Source of the DNA: Wyeomyia smithii
Lineage: Eukaryota > Arthropoda > Insecta > Diptera > Culicidae
Length of the DNA stretch: 64,000 nt
Assembly (NCBI RefSeq): GCF_029784165.1
Contig: NC_073695.1
Location: 53,651,967-53,715,966, forward strand
Reading direction: 5' to 3'
Shown here piece after piece: positions 24,891-36,742 of the stretch (position 1 is the stretch's first letter; every line of letters begins with the position of its first letter). The notes under the pieces are model-generated. The model was not told where the DNA came from, made no database searches, and worked only from the letters and a program-made list of their open reading frames with translations. The position numbers and the translations under genes are program-made.

Positions 24891-25479
24891 ATGGCAATAA
24901 CTTCGTTCTAAATTCTGAGATGAATGACTGCTAAGCCGAAATCCCAATTCTTGATACCATCTACAGTCGAACTCTCCCACCCAATTTATCAATATTATTA
25001 TCAGATGAGCAGGCTAAGGGTTAACTGATGAATTATGATTGAACACGTGGTTTCAAAGTTTGGCTGCCCTATACGTTCCCATTTCATTTGATTAAAATTG
25101 AACTTATGCAACCGTTATGTATTAAATTGTTAATAAAACAACTTAAGTCTATTATCTCAAAGACTACATGACTTATGTGAACATAACTAGTGTCATACAA
25201 ACGAGTCATCTCTCGAACTTACAAATAACAAACTTCATAACAATTTGATATGTGGCTCAAAAGTCATGGGAAGAAAAGAAATTTAAAGACTATTTAAAAC
25301 TATACCTGCTTTGATCGATATATGTGGCCTCAACATAATTTAAATGTGGTATCGTACTATTTGAACGTTCCAAATTTATTGATTCCTTGCGATGTGTTAA
25401 AAGTCTGCAAATGCACGACGAATCGGCCATAGGATATGATCAAATTCAAATAACAAATCATTTGAAATGATTGGTTTTA
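24891..25479. other. No gene recognised
   Basis: The ~150 bp after the ribozyme may belong to the same Penelope-like remnant, but no boundary is visible. 25380-25480 resembles 26985-27055 (TTGCGAT, then GAAATGATTGGTTTTATCG) and so is the leader of the following minisatellite block. Confidence 0.45.
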
Positions 25480-26545
25480 TCGAAATTACAACATCCTAGA
25501 CTTTTGGCTTCTGTACATCGCCTTAATTCTGAATATATATTCACATTGGGTGCTATTCGGTCATTTTCGGCAGATTTTCTGGCATCAATCTGACACCAGA
25601 ATACCCATATTGGGAGGTATTTAGTTATTTTGGTTGTTTTCCAGAAACTAAAAGTGGTCGTCTTTAAATTCAAAATGGTGTCAGGGGTCAATGTTTGGTT
25701 TCTATGCATCATCTCGATTACGGAAGTATCCATATTGAGTATTATTCGGTCATTTTCGATTGTTTCCTAAAAGTTGCCATTTAGCAATTCAAAATGGTGC
25801 CTGAAGTCAATTGTTAGCTCATTGCATCATTCTTGTTCCAGAGATACTCATATTGGATGGTATTTGGTTATTTTAGGCTGTTTTTCACAAACCGGAAGTC
25901 GCCATCTTGGATTTAAAAATGGTAATCAAAATAATTTCTAGCCTCTGAGCGTCATTCTGGTTGAAGAAACAACCATGTTGGGTGTTATTCGATCATTTTC
26001 GGCTGTTTCCCAGGAACCGGAAGTCGCCAACCTAGAATCCAAAATGGGATGTGTGGTCGATTTCAGCTGCTGTGTATCATTCTAGATCCGGAGATACTCA
26101 TGTCAGACGGGAATCGGCCATTTTTGGCTGTCTTCCAGAAACCAGAAGTTGCCATCCTACAATTCAGAGTGGCGTTCTTGGAACATTCTGGCTCCGAAGA
26201 TACTCATATTGGGTGGTATTTGGTCACTTTGAGCTGTTTTTCAGAAACCGAAAGTCGTCATTTTGAACTTTAAAATTGCCTGTGAAATCAATTTCTGTCA
26301 TCTGGGCGTAATTCTGGTTCTGAAGACATTCATATTGAATGGTATTTGGTCATTTCGGGCTGTTTGCCAGACACCGGAAGTCACCATCTTAAAATTCAAG
26401 ACTGTGTCTGTGATCAATTTTTAGCTTCTATGCATCTTTCTGGTTCCGAAGATACTCATATTCAATGGGAATCGTCCATTTCAGGCTGATTTCCAAAAAC
26501 CGGAAGTTGCCATCTTACAATCCAAAATGTTGCCTGGGGTCGATA
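25480..26545 (+). repeat. ~125 bp minisatellite with ETS-type/YY1-type motif, block 1
   Basis: Degenerate tandem units share ATTCTGGTT..GAAGATACTCATATTGGGTGGTATTTGGTCATTTTCGGCTGTTTTCCAGAAACCGGAAGTCGCCATCTTnnAATTCAAAATGG in pieces. ACCGGAAGT starts at 25891, 26016, 26373 and 26499, with altered versions at 26141 and 26247; spacings are 125-126 (one 106). ACCGGAAGT is the ETS-family consensus and GCCATCTT the YY1/Pho-type consensus. Non-coding. Confidence 0.9.
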
Positions 26546-26995
26546 ATGGAACATATTTGTTACCACTAAAACATTCCCCTGCCAAATTTGGTTCCATTTA
26601 GTTGGTTAGCTCTCGAGATGTGCAGAAATTTGTGTTTCATTTGAATTTGTATTTGTATGGCATCCCTCCCTTCCAAAAGAAGGAGGGGTATCAAAACATG
26701 ATGGACATATTTTTTACCCCTTAAAACATCTACATGCCAAATTCGGTTTCATTTGCTTGGTTTGTTTTTGAAAAGGGAGGGGTCTTAAACTAGCATAGGA
26801 ACCTTTATCGGCATCAAAAACCCCTACATACAAATTTTCACGCCGATCGGTTTGGTAATTTTCGAGCCTATATGAATCAGACAGACAGACAGACCGGATT
26901 GCATTTTTATATGTATACAAGCTGACCCGGCAAACTTCGTCCCGCCTATTTTTGTGTTTAATTTAGTAATTTTCATCATTCCAAATTCATTGATT
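26546..26995 (+). repeat. Spacer between minisatellite blocks, CAGACAGACAGA end
   Basis: Two related stretches, ACATATTTGTTACCACTAAAA (near 26551) and ACATATTTTTTACCCCTTAA (near 26705), show an internal duplication. Next come CACGCCGATCGGTTTGG, CAGACAGACAGACAGACC (about 26878) and GCTGACCCGGCAAACTTCGT (about 26920), phrases typical of the ends of widespread mosquito repeats. The block-2 leader starts just after, so each minisatellite array appears to be the interior of a larger element. Confidence 0.6.
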
Positions 26996-28905
26996 TTTTT
27001 GCGATTTGTTTATATCGTTTGAAATTATTGGTTTTATCGGAATGACAACATCCTCGTCTTTTGCCTTTAGTACATCACCTCTATTCCGGAAATACTCATA
27101 TTAGATGGTATTCAGTTATTTTCATTGTTTTCCAGAAACTGAAAGTGGTCATCTTCGAATTCAAGATGGTGTCCAGGGACGATGCTTGGCTTCTATACAT
27201 TATTTCGATTACGAAAATATTCATATGTAGTATTATTCGGCTGTTTCCCAGAAGTTGCCATCTTACAATTCAAAATGGTGTCTGAGGTCAATTTTTAGCT
27301 TTATGCATCATTCTGGTTAAAGAAACGCTCATATTGGGTGGTATTTGGTCACTTTGGGCTATTTCTCAGAAACCGGAAGTCACCATCCTGGATTTTAAAA
27401 TGGCATTTGGAGACAATTTCTGGCCCCTGAGCGTCATTCTGGTTTAAGAAACACCCCTAATAGGTGTTATTTAGTCATTTTCGGCTGTTTTCCAGAAACC
27501 GGAAGTCACCATCTTAGAATTCAAAATGGTGTCTGTGGTCGATTCTAGCTCCTGTGTATCATTCTGGCATTTCATATTGGATGGAAATCGGCCATTTTCG
27601 GCTGTTTTTCAGATCATAACAATCCCGGAAATACCCATATTGAGTGTTATTTAGTCATTTGCCATTGTTGTTTAGGAACCGGAAGTCGCCATATTGAATT
27701 TCAGACAATTTCTGGTTTCTTAGCGCCATTCTGATTAAAGAAACACTCATATCGGGTGGTATTTGGTCATTTTTGGCTATTTTCCAGAAACCGGAAGTCT
27801 CCATCTTGTATTTCAAAATGACATTATGTGACAATTTCTGGCCTCTGACCATCATTCGGGTTAAAGAAACACCCATGGGGAGCTGCGTATCCGCAAGGTT
27901 ACAGAGTCCGCTTTGTCAAGCGGATGGTCGTGGGTTCGAATCTTAGTAGAACCAGGCCATCCGATGTCAAAAAGGACATTAAGCATGGTTTTATTCTCAG
28001 GCTCCCCACCAGTTACCCTTCCTTTCCGCTGAAATCTACAAATACCTTTGCGTGACTTCCTCTTAACAAAAAATAAGTCCCTCTTATCAATAAAACTGGC
28101 CAGAAGGACGAACGACGAAACTTCTCCAGGGAATTATAATTGGTGATATTTGGCAAGAGGAACGAGTATCGGTATAGTTGAATAGCAAGCGTGTAAAGGA
28201 AGAGTAGCACATTACACACAAGCACTGATGAACAATAATAATAAGCATGCCACTTCTCAATAGAGGTATTGCTATTAACAGAAGTGCGGGATACAGCAGA
28301 CACCCGGGCATATCTCACAATAGATCCACGATTCTGGTCGCAGTGAGGAAGTCCATACAGGAAAAAAAAGAAACACCCATATTTGGTTGTTTTTGGGTCA
28401 TTTTCGGCAGTTTTCCAGTCACCAAACGTTGCCATTTTACAACTCAAAATGTTGTCTGAGGTCGATTTGTGGTTTCAATGCATCATCACGATTTCGGAAA
28501 TACCGATATTGGGTGGTATTTAGTCATGCTGTTTTTCAAAAACCGGAAGTCGCCATCTTGGAATTCAAAATGGTATTCAGAGACAATTTCTGGCTTTTGA
28601 GCGTCATTTTGTTTGAAGAAACACCCATATTAGGTGGTATTTGGTCATTTTCGTCTCTTATCCAGTCACCGGAAGTCGCCATCTTACAATTCAATATGTT
28701 GTCTGAGGTCGATTTGAGGCTTCAGTGCATCATAACAATCCCGGAAATACCCATATTTGGTCATTTGCCGCTGATTTTCAGAAACCGGAAGTCGCTATCT
28801 TGGATTTCAAAATGGCATTTGGAGACAATTTCTGGCCTCTGAGCGTCATTCCGGTTAAAAAACACCCATATTAGGTGGTATTTGGTCATATTCGGCAGTT
28901 TTCTA
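26996..28905 (+). repeat. ~125 bp minisatellite, block 2
   Basis: Same unit as block 1. ACCGGAAGT starts at 27372, 27498, 27678, 27790, 28542, 28668 and 28784. The leader before the first unit matches the leader of block 1 (GGTTTTATCG, ACAACATCCT). The array is interrupted by the SINE at 27877-28366. Adjacent intact units are 112-126 bp apart; unit decay gives the 180 bp gap. Confidence 0.9.
27877..28366 (+). mobile_element. tRNA-derived SINE (490 bp), complete with target duplication
   Basis: The insertion is exact: AAAGAAACACCCAT at 27863-27876 is repeated at 28367-28380, a 14 bp target duplication, and the minisatellite sequence resumes after it. The 5' part has the pol III pattern of a tRNA gene, with the B box GGTTCGAATCT at 27933-27943 and an A-box-like TGCGTATCCGCAAGG start. 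A long tRNA-unrelated body follows, and the 3' end is A-rich (CAGGAAAAAAAA). It resembles the abundant tRNA-related SINEs of Aedes (Feilai type), a comparison from memory. A truncated relative lies at 19725-19880. Confidence 0.9.
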
Positions 28906-29344
28906 TGGTAGCCCGACGAGGCCATTCCTGCCGTGATCAGCAAGCAAAGCACAAGTCCAGCTGTCTACTTCGATGTGATTTATAAGAGAGCCCCCACCTA
29001 GGGAAGTCGAAAATATTTCCAACTCGAAAATATCCTAGACCGGCTAGGAAAGCAATGTCCAATAACAACCAACAGAACTAAAATCGTTCCGATTACTCTG
29101 ACGAGTATCTTGATAATGTCAAAATAAAATAATAAAGGTATTCTCCATCTCAAATGATTAAATTTCTAAATTCAGTCCTTCATATCTGATCATCGCGCGC
29201 GATTTTCAAACCTTCGTAGACTACTCTTTTTTATTTTATACTACATCAATAATTACAAAATCCATCATCACCCTCGTGACGAACATAATAGTTTTTCAGT
29301 GCTACCATATTCCTTTAAAAAGCTATATAAGCAGAGTCCACAGA
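28906..29344. other. No gene recognised
   Basis: Non-repetitive within the window. It starts at GTAGCCCGACGAGGCC where the minisatellite ends. No ORF supported. Confidence 0.4.
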
Positions 29345-29409
29345 GATCATCCGTTACAAGAACTTCGTCAATTACAGTTTAGCTAAATTAAAAAAAATTA
29401 AATAACTGC

Positions 29410-32092
29410 TTAAAATTCAGCTTTGACGTGTGAAATGCATAGTCTCTTGAATTCTGATAGCGTCGCCGTACGTCTGATGTGTCTAGGCATCGAATTGTAT
29501 ACATTTATTCCTTTAAAGAACAATGAATTTTGTGAAGCACTTGTTAAAAAATGTGGTGTTCTAATTTCTCCCGCATTTCTTGTGTTATATCTATGGATGT
29601 CACTTCCTCTAACAATTCGATCACACAAATATCGGGGCAGCAATCCATTAGCTACTTTAAAAATGAACACCATTGTCAGAAAAACAATTCGTTGCTTCAT
29701 CGAAAGCCATTGCAAAGCGTCAAGCATCAAGGACGAGGAAGTGTATCTATTGCATCTCAAAATCAACCGCATTATTTTATTTTGCAAATGCTGCAATCTC
29801 GATATTTGTGTTTCATTTGCCAAAAATAAAATGGAAGTGCAAAAGTCTAAATGAGGAGAGATGATTGATTTATAGAGATGAATCTTGCTGAAAGTATTCA
29901 ACTCCTTTTTCAAACGACAGAGGATTCCATATTTCTTGGCAATTTTCTTGATGACATTATCAATGTGAACATTGAACTTTAGCTTGTCATCAATAATCAC
30001 GCCAAGATATTTGATCTCACTCACGCGATCGATTGTCTCACCATCAATTTCAACTGAGACATTTTCATTTACACGGTTTCGCGAAATAATCATGAATTTT
30101 GTTTTGTTGGTATTCAATTTTAGCTGTTTGAATTTCAACCATCCGCTCAGCGATCGCAAATCTTTGTTTAAATGCAATATGGCTTCTTCGAGATTTTTAG
30201 CTTTTAGGCCCTAATACACTTCCCTGAGGTACACCAAGAGTGTTCCTTATGGGATCAGAGGTAAAATCATTGAAAATAGTCCTTTGAGTTCTGTCACACA
30301 AGTAGTTTTCAAACCATTTGTATGCAGTACTCGTAATTCCAAAGCGCTTTATAGTTTGTAACAATAAGGGCCTAGAAATCGTTTCAAAAGCGCGTTTAAG
30401 ATCCAAAAACACCGCAACAATAGTATCCTTACGCTCAATGTTTTCTTTCCATTTTGCTAACACCAAATTCAATTCAGTTTCACAAGAATGGCCTTCCCGA
30501 TATCCTGATTGTTCTGGTATCAGCAAACCGTTAGCGTTCAAATATTGTAACAGTTGGCCTTTTACAGCAAGTTCTAAGATTTTCTCTAAAGTGTGCAACA
30601 TATTGATAGGACGAAACTCTTCGGCTTTAATCGTCCCAGCAACTTTTTGTATCGGAATCACTTACGACTCCTTCCAAATTTGTGGCACGTGCCCCGTTTG
30701 TAATGATTCGTTTATAAGGCCAAGTAGATCGTGCCCAATAACATGAAAACAATCTTGAATAACTCTAGCATTAACGTTATCAATTCCAGCCGTTTTATGA
30801 AGAGAAAAACATATGTTTTTGAGTTGTTCTAGTGTAAGTTGGTGAAAGCTTTCAAAACTACAATTAACATTATACGGCCGTTTTATTTCATTCGGTTCAT
30901 TAACCAATTCAATTGATTTATTGATCAATGAAACACTTTCGATGAAATAATCATTGAACTTACTTGCAATTGTTGCTTCAGAATGTTCTTCAATGCCATC
31001 AAAAGTTATGGACCGCGGATTAAAATTGCAAGGTTTCAGTAATGACTTCAGTATTCTCCATAACTCTTTGCTGTTGTTTTTATGTTGATCAATTTTTCCC
31101 TGTATATATTCGCTCCGTGTTTTGTTCAGAGATTGTGAATATATATTCCTAGCAACTGTATAATTGTACCAATCATTATCATTTGTTGTTCTACAAAACT
31201 TCTTGTACAATTTGTCTCTTTTTCGCCTGAGGCGCAAAAGATTTAGATTGTACCAGTTGTTCGAGTTCTTAACAACAACATTCTTTTGTTTGACTAACTG
31301 ATTAGTACAGTTTTTTAAAACATTGTTCAAAATAGTTGCTTTATCATCAAGGCTACGAGATAGGGAAAAGTCCAAGTTTCTTGCAACAAGCTCCGAAACC
31401 TTTTGTTTCGAGTAATTTTTCCAGCACCTAAATTTCACTTGATTTATTTTACTTCCCGTACCACAATTATTTATAACAATCGTTTCATGATCGGTAACTT
31501 TTAAATTGGGACTCACCATTTCAGAAACGGAGTCAAAATTAGTATAAACGTGGTCAATCAAAGTCCTACTATGTCTGAAAATACGGGTATACTCATTGAT
31601 TATTTGTTTCAAATTGCAAAATTCGGCTAAGCGCTTCAAATGATTTGAATTGAGGTTATCGCGCCAATTCATGTTAAAATCTCCGGTAATAAGGTTAAAT
31701 TTACTACAATCCACAAAAACTTCGAACCAAGTTTCCAAAATCTCCATAAAACGCTGGTCACTTGAACTGGGAGAATGATAAACAACACCATAATTACCCA
31801 TCTTCATGCCACCTTCCACCGTAATGCCCAAGAACCAGTTTCCATCAATTGCTTCGTTGTGGCGAAGATTGAATCAAATTGATTCCTGTGCATAAATAGC
31901 AACACCGCCAGTGTGTCTGGAATGCGAGCAACAAGCAGCTATTTTGTATCCCGGTATAGAGTATTGGTCGAACGCATCAATATCTACAATGTGAGTTTCT
32001 GATAAAAATACCAAAAATGGACGCTTTTCCTCTACAATCTGTCGCAAAGCAACGTAGTTTGTAGATAACCCTGCAATATTCAAATACATCAT
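29410..32092 (-). pseudogene. CR1-like LINE ORF2: endonuclease-reverse transcriptase, disrupted
   Basis: The chosen start is ATG at 32092 (MMYLNIAGLSTNYV). The endonuclease shows LNIAG, FLSETHI, ITGDFNMNW, DHVYTN and a DHE in place of the SDH box. The RT shows EFRPINML, the SGYREGHSCETEL block, VFLDLKRAFE (motif A with its Asp) and LGVPQGSVLGP (motif B). The next residues should carry the FADD catalytic box, but the sequence jumps at about 30197-30190 to NLEEAI..LNKDLRSLSGW, with a frame change, so motif C is deleted. The thumb region follows (YLGVIIDDKLKF), and the tail (DIHRYNTRNAGEIRTP) ends at TAA. Two further breaks are in-frame stops: TGA at 31874-31876 and TAA at 30662-30664. ORF2 would be about 950 residues in intact relatives. 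Confidence 0.9.
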
Positions 32093-32128
32093 ATCGAATT
32101 GATTCACATTCCACTTGGAACTTGGTTG

Positions 32129-33466
32129 CTATTTATCGAAACGCAGGCTGCTTTTTTTTTGCTCATACAATTTCTTGTAAACTGAGCATTCCGAGCTAGA
32201 TGCTGCGTGGTTAACATCCAAATTCATTTTGCGTTCTTTATTAAATTTTAAACAGTTAATGCATTTCGATACAGTGGAAGAACATTCAGATGTCTTGTGT
32301 TGCCCGCTACACAAGGAGCACTTTTCATCGTTTTTACATTCTGTGCTCTTGTGCCCAAATTCTCCACATTTGAAGCATCTCAAAATGTTAATCGCTGGAA
32401 TGATGTGGCACCGATCCCACCCAACATTCACTTTTTTCGCGGTCAACAAACTATTATACGACTTTTTATCGACTTCAATTACCACGTTGAACTTGTTATA
32501 TTTGAAACGTGGATTTTCGTACATACTAATAACCTTGATACTATCGATAGAAACCGCCTCGTTTTGACTCTTTAAAAGGTCAATGAAGGCGTCAGGAGAA
32601 TACTGATCACTCATACCCATTACTATTAATCTTGGCACCGGGGGAACGGGTACAACAGCTGTGTAGCTTTCACCAAGGTTGTTTTCAATACCACTTTTCA
32701 CGATCTCTATGTTATCATTTGTTGCACACTCAACAATAACTGAGCCATCTTTCCCGTTTCTAAAGTTACTTATTTTGTGGGTCTTCGGATCTAAATTCGA
32801 CTTTAAAAATTCCCTTGTAGCTTCACTACTCTGGGAGGACTCTTTTGGCTTGATCACAATGACTGGACCAGCCTTACGGTTTTTTATATTACCACGAACT
32901 ACACTCGCAAAAGTTAAAACTTCTGTTTCATTATTCGCGCAATTACCATCATCATTTAATTTTTGTTTTTTAGTCTTTTTTGCCACATTCCGATTCAAAC
33001 TATCAGAATCCGACACATTATTGCCCATTTCAACTAACTCCTGTCTACGTTTATTTTCTAAAAATTAACTAGTCATAATATCCATTTTTCCACTAATAAA
33101 TTTATCAAAATCATCGCCTCTTTGCTTTAGAGTACTGATTATATTTAAGCTCATTTCTTCCATCCCGCTCTTTAACGCGTTGCCTATCTGAGCAGTAATG
33201 TTGTTTTGGATATCTGCAACCAAACTTGAAATCTGTTTGATCTCCTGTCTTAGTGCATCAACATCCAAAACTGAAACATTCTGCTCGTCACAACTCTGAA
33301 CTGATAGACAGTCGTTGCATTTAAACAGAACATTATCGCTTGCATTGATTAATTTCACTGAGGGTCCACTTATTCCACCGCAGCGAGAGTGAAATCTCCC
33401 TCCGCAGCGAAAACAGCAAACGAGATCGTTAATCAAGACAATACATTTACACTTTACACATTCCAT
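32129..33466 (-). pseudogene. CR1-like LINE ORF1 (gag-like), one internal stop
   Basis: Starts with MECVKCKCIVLIND. The first ~55 residues have paired Cys and a His (CxxC ... CCFRCGGRFHSRC ... FKCNDC), a PHD-like zinc finger. Residues ~65-130 are predicted helical/coiled-coil. A TAA at 33065-33067 interrupts the frame, which then continues without shift (FLENKRRQELVEMGNNVSD). A basic region with VVPVPPVPRLIVMGM follows. The C-terminus has three zinc-knuckle-like motifs: CFKCGEFGHKSTEC (CX2CX4HX4C), CSLCSGQHKTSEC, and a longer CINC...H...C. ORF1 proteins of this type bind element RNA. The stop codon is the only ORF1 defect. Confidence 0.88.
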
Positions 33467-36400
33467 TTCAGCCTTACACAGTGGACGCTACGTACGGCGT
33501 CGCACAGGCAACAGAGACAATAGAAAAAAAAAAACAGCACCAAACAAACCAGCTCACACCGCAGTGAGTGGCGGAAAGAAATAACAAATTTGTATCAAAA
33601 CAGGTAGTAGTTACTACTGCACTTCTACTTATCCTGATTGAGATCCTTAATAGGTACACTTTGGAATCACAATTTCCACTGTATACACACAATTTCACAC
33701 GTAAATTAGTTTGAAAATTTCACAGCACGCAATAAACAAACTATGATGTTCGCCATTACAAAGAATTGTGCTAAAATAATCCTCGTTTATGAGTGTTTAT
33801 ATTTAAGGTGCAGACAGTTTTGTTCATCAACTCTAAATTTGAACACAAATAGGTAGCTTAGGGAAGTGCTAATGTAAAAATAATTTGCTGGGCAACTGTA
33901 TACAGTTTAGGCTTAGAAAAACTTTTTTCTATTATAAAATAATAATAATTACTTAAACGTTCGATCATATCAATTATCAACCCCGTATTTACGACATGGA
34001 ACTTTCTGATTCGCTGCCATTCAGATGCCGACCAGTTATGGGGGAAAAAGTTACCTTTTACAGTGATTGCAATGCCTGTCGTAATCTTTGCTATCCATCC
34101 GACACGCCATTCCAGTGAATGTTTCGGCATGTAAGCCCCCGCAGTGAAGCACGGTTGACGGAGGTCAAGGGGATTTATGGTCAAAAGGAAGGGAAAATCT
34201 CGGCACTTTTTCCCGAAGGCCAAGGAAATTCAATAGGAGCGTACACGTTGGTATACGTAGAAAAGGCAGTAAACTGACGGTAAAATGTTTCACTCTCTGT
34301 TGGAAAGACAAATAGATTGTTTCTGGCAAAAGATAAACACACGCGAGGTGGAAGAATCTATTGTTGGGCGACGATTTTGCTTTCGTGCTCGTTTTTTTTG
34401 TATGCTTGGGAACCGGAAACATAACTGAGAGGTTCTTCATCTTGTTATGTTACAATGTTTTGTTATGTTTTCGCTGCTGGTTTTTTTATTATTGATGGTG
34501 TAGCAAGGACGCGCTGTGTACACACGTTTAGCGGAAGCGGACTTCAACGCGCGGGAACCTAATCAATTTTCCTTTCGGTTTTCTGTTTGAATTGCTGACA
34601 CATGTTTGATTATTGGATTGATATATGGGGAAGCTGCCGTCGGTTGCCAGTTGGAGTCTTTTGTTTGTTGAGACTGGCCATTAGATGTGTCCGATAAAAG
34701 AACAAGTGGTGTCATTTTGAGACGATAGTGACTGGTGGGATAATATCATTCTGTCACTGGTGAATGCTGGTGTCCTTAGAGGTTGTGACATTTGTGTTGT
34801 TAATACTGGTGGCATGTAAGAATTTAGCAATTGATCAATTATTCAATTAGTTGAATATAGGACGTAGAATCTCTTTCTAATATTCTTTCTTCATGAAAGA
34901 AATGTCTTCATGCTTTGTTGAGAGTTGACTTGTCAAGTGACAACGTTGAACAATAATAAAAAAGCTCTATTTATAAAACAACAACATAATTTGTTTCGTA
35001 AACTTGTGACAACTTCATATCCTCGGATTAGTTGGGTTTCGTTTTATAAGACAAATAGTCTTCTAGAAATCTGCAATAACGAATATCACACTAAAAATGT
35101 TTCTTCAAAATGCCGACCCATTACAAGTCACGGAGAGCTAAAAGTAATTAGTGACCTTACCACCCATACTTCAAACCGCAAATCTATGAGCTATAAGCAG
35201 GAAATCACAGAACACATAATAACTGTCCCGTTCGTGCACGAAGGAAATGATGATGATGATGGAAACATCTCCATGTTTGTCAACCTGTAAGGAAGGGAAA
35301 CACACTCCTTGTTGGTGAAAATGCCCTAAGGTAAGTTTACCTTGTTTATGTTTGCTTGTAACAAGTTTACTTTTCCTCTTCGCCCGAAAGATTTTGTTTC
35401 GTATGTTGGATTAAAGATTATCCTTATTTTTCATCTGGTTCCTCGAAGCGTTTCGCAAACCTTGTTTCGAAGAAAAAAATATTTTTTTATATGTATAATC
35501 ATATTAAAATCTTGACTTTATTTTTATATTTTAAGTTTGCATTCTGTGAAGTGTTAAACTATTCTGGGAATATAATAATACAATGAACAAATATATACAG
35601 TACAGTTGAAATTGTAATATTATCAACTCTCAAGTGTTTAACCTGAAACACCTAAAGAGCATTCGAAATAATAAACTAAAACTTTTCTTTATGCACAATT
35701 AACTTTCAGCAGGTATAAATAAACTATTATTCTCATACTATTGCACCTTTCAATAAATAAAATGTTTGATCTTACTGAAACTTATGAGAATATTCAGAAA
35801 TGGTAAGACGTACGAAAAACGATTCATAGCAAGCAAACCATTTCACCCATATTCAAAAAAAAACATCTGTTTGAAACGTTCGATAGAAACACTTTTCGAA
35901 CTTTTCGTGGAAGCCAAAGAAAACCTCTTCGTTAAGATTTTTTTTACATTTTTAATGAAATTTATTCAACTTGATTAGGAATGAGAAGGGAATACTTAAC
36001 ATGGCGACGTTCAAAGCTTGGTGAACATTATATGATTTATCCATGAAAAAAAATAGTATTTCATTTAAAATGAAAATAATTTTTAAAATTGAAGCGGGGG
36101 CTTCTTTATCACCAAACATTTGGCCTATTTTTAAACTGAGTGGCAGCTTAGAGTACAAATCACGCCTTAAAAGTGATTCCGGGTAACGGAAAAATGGAAT
36201 AAATACCAGCATTTTTAATTGCAAATCTTTCCTCGTCTGGGAAAAAGGTTTTTTGATAGTACAAGCACGGTATTTACAATCAATCAGACGGTTCCGGATG
36301 GTTTTCAACGTCACCTTCAATTCAAGTTCCGTTTTGATAGCTATAGATGTGAGGAATGCATCTTTTTTACGAATTTTAGTACTCGGCGGACATTCCTATA

Positions 36401-36742
36401 ACTAGTTTTCCTTTCCACCCTCGTGTTTCTGATTTCTTCTGATATTTCACCGATTTTTTAAATATGTTCTGTGAGCAGCCGATGGGTTCTACTATTATAT
36501 TTGAAGGCTTAACCTTAGATTGTAGTTTTTGATCAGCCGTTTTTAACAGAGCTGAAATGCTTACCACAACCCTTTATCGGTAAACAAAAAGCAAAATTAT
36601 AAACCCAACTTATGAAATATTAATTTCCTAGTACAGGCTTACTGTTTCCACCCACAGAAAACCGTACATCGATATTTTTCAATAAGCAAATTATATTAAC
36701 ATACACGTGACGATGTAAAGTTTACTTTACACCTATTATTTT
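33467..36742. other. LINE 5' leader then unique DNA; no gene recognised
   Basis: 33467-33850 probably holds the LINE 5' UTR (minus strand). Then 33860-36740 has only chance frames. One frame at 34925-35290 begins at a non-ATG codon and has an acidic run GNDDDDGN, with a possible donor just after it (CCTGTAAGG near 35286); I do not consider it a supported gene. A TTTTT-rich, AT-rich section spans 35460-36070. Confidence 0.4.

Larger units (their letters stand above)
29345..33466 (-). mobile_element. CR1-like non-LTR retrotransposon, nearly full length, inactive
   Basis: Two ORFs on the minus strand: ORF1 (33466 to 32129) with a PHD-like finger and zinc knuckles, ORF2 (32092 to 29410) with apurinic-type endonuclease and RT. 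ORF1 and the first part of ORF2 share one frame, separated by a stop and about 12 codons. The 3' UTR is very short, with an A/T-rich stretch around 29385-29400. The PHD finger in ORF1 is known for CR1-like elements, which together with the RT and its C-terminal tail suggests the CR1/L2 part of the Jockey superfamily. The 5' UTR may extend to about 33850. No target duplication was identified. Confidence 0.85.

Noticed and set aside
25019..25040. Second hammerhead (ACTGATGAATTATG)
   Set aside because: CTGATGA is present but no GAAA partner or closing stems follow within a usable distance.
27877..27950. Functional tRNA gene
   Set aside because: Only A- and B-box-like sequence is present; no cloverleaf can be closed, and the body continues as a SINE with a target duplication.
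25480..28905. Minisatellite as a CRISPR array or as coding repeats
   Set aside because: Units are ~125 bp, degenerate, lack constant short repeats with unique spacers, and no cas genes or open frame continues through units. The genome is eukaryotic.
29423..30746. Plus-strand frames across the LINE
   Set aside because: They are the antisense of ORF2, whose minus-strand reading shows all RT motifs in order.
34925..35290. 121-codon frame as a gene
   Set aside because: It begins at a non-ATG codon, lacks any recognised family and lies in AT-rich DNA; evidence too thin.
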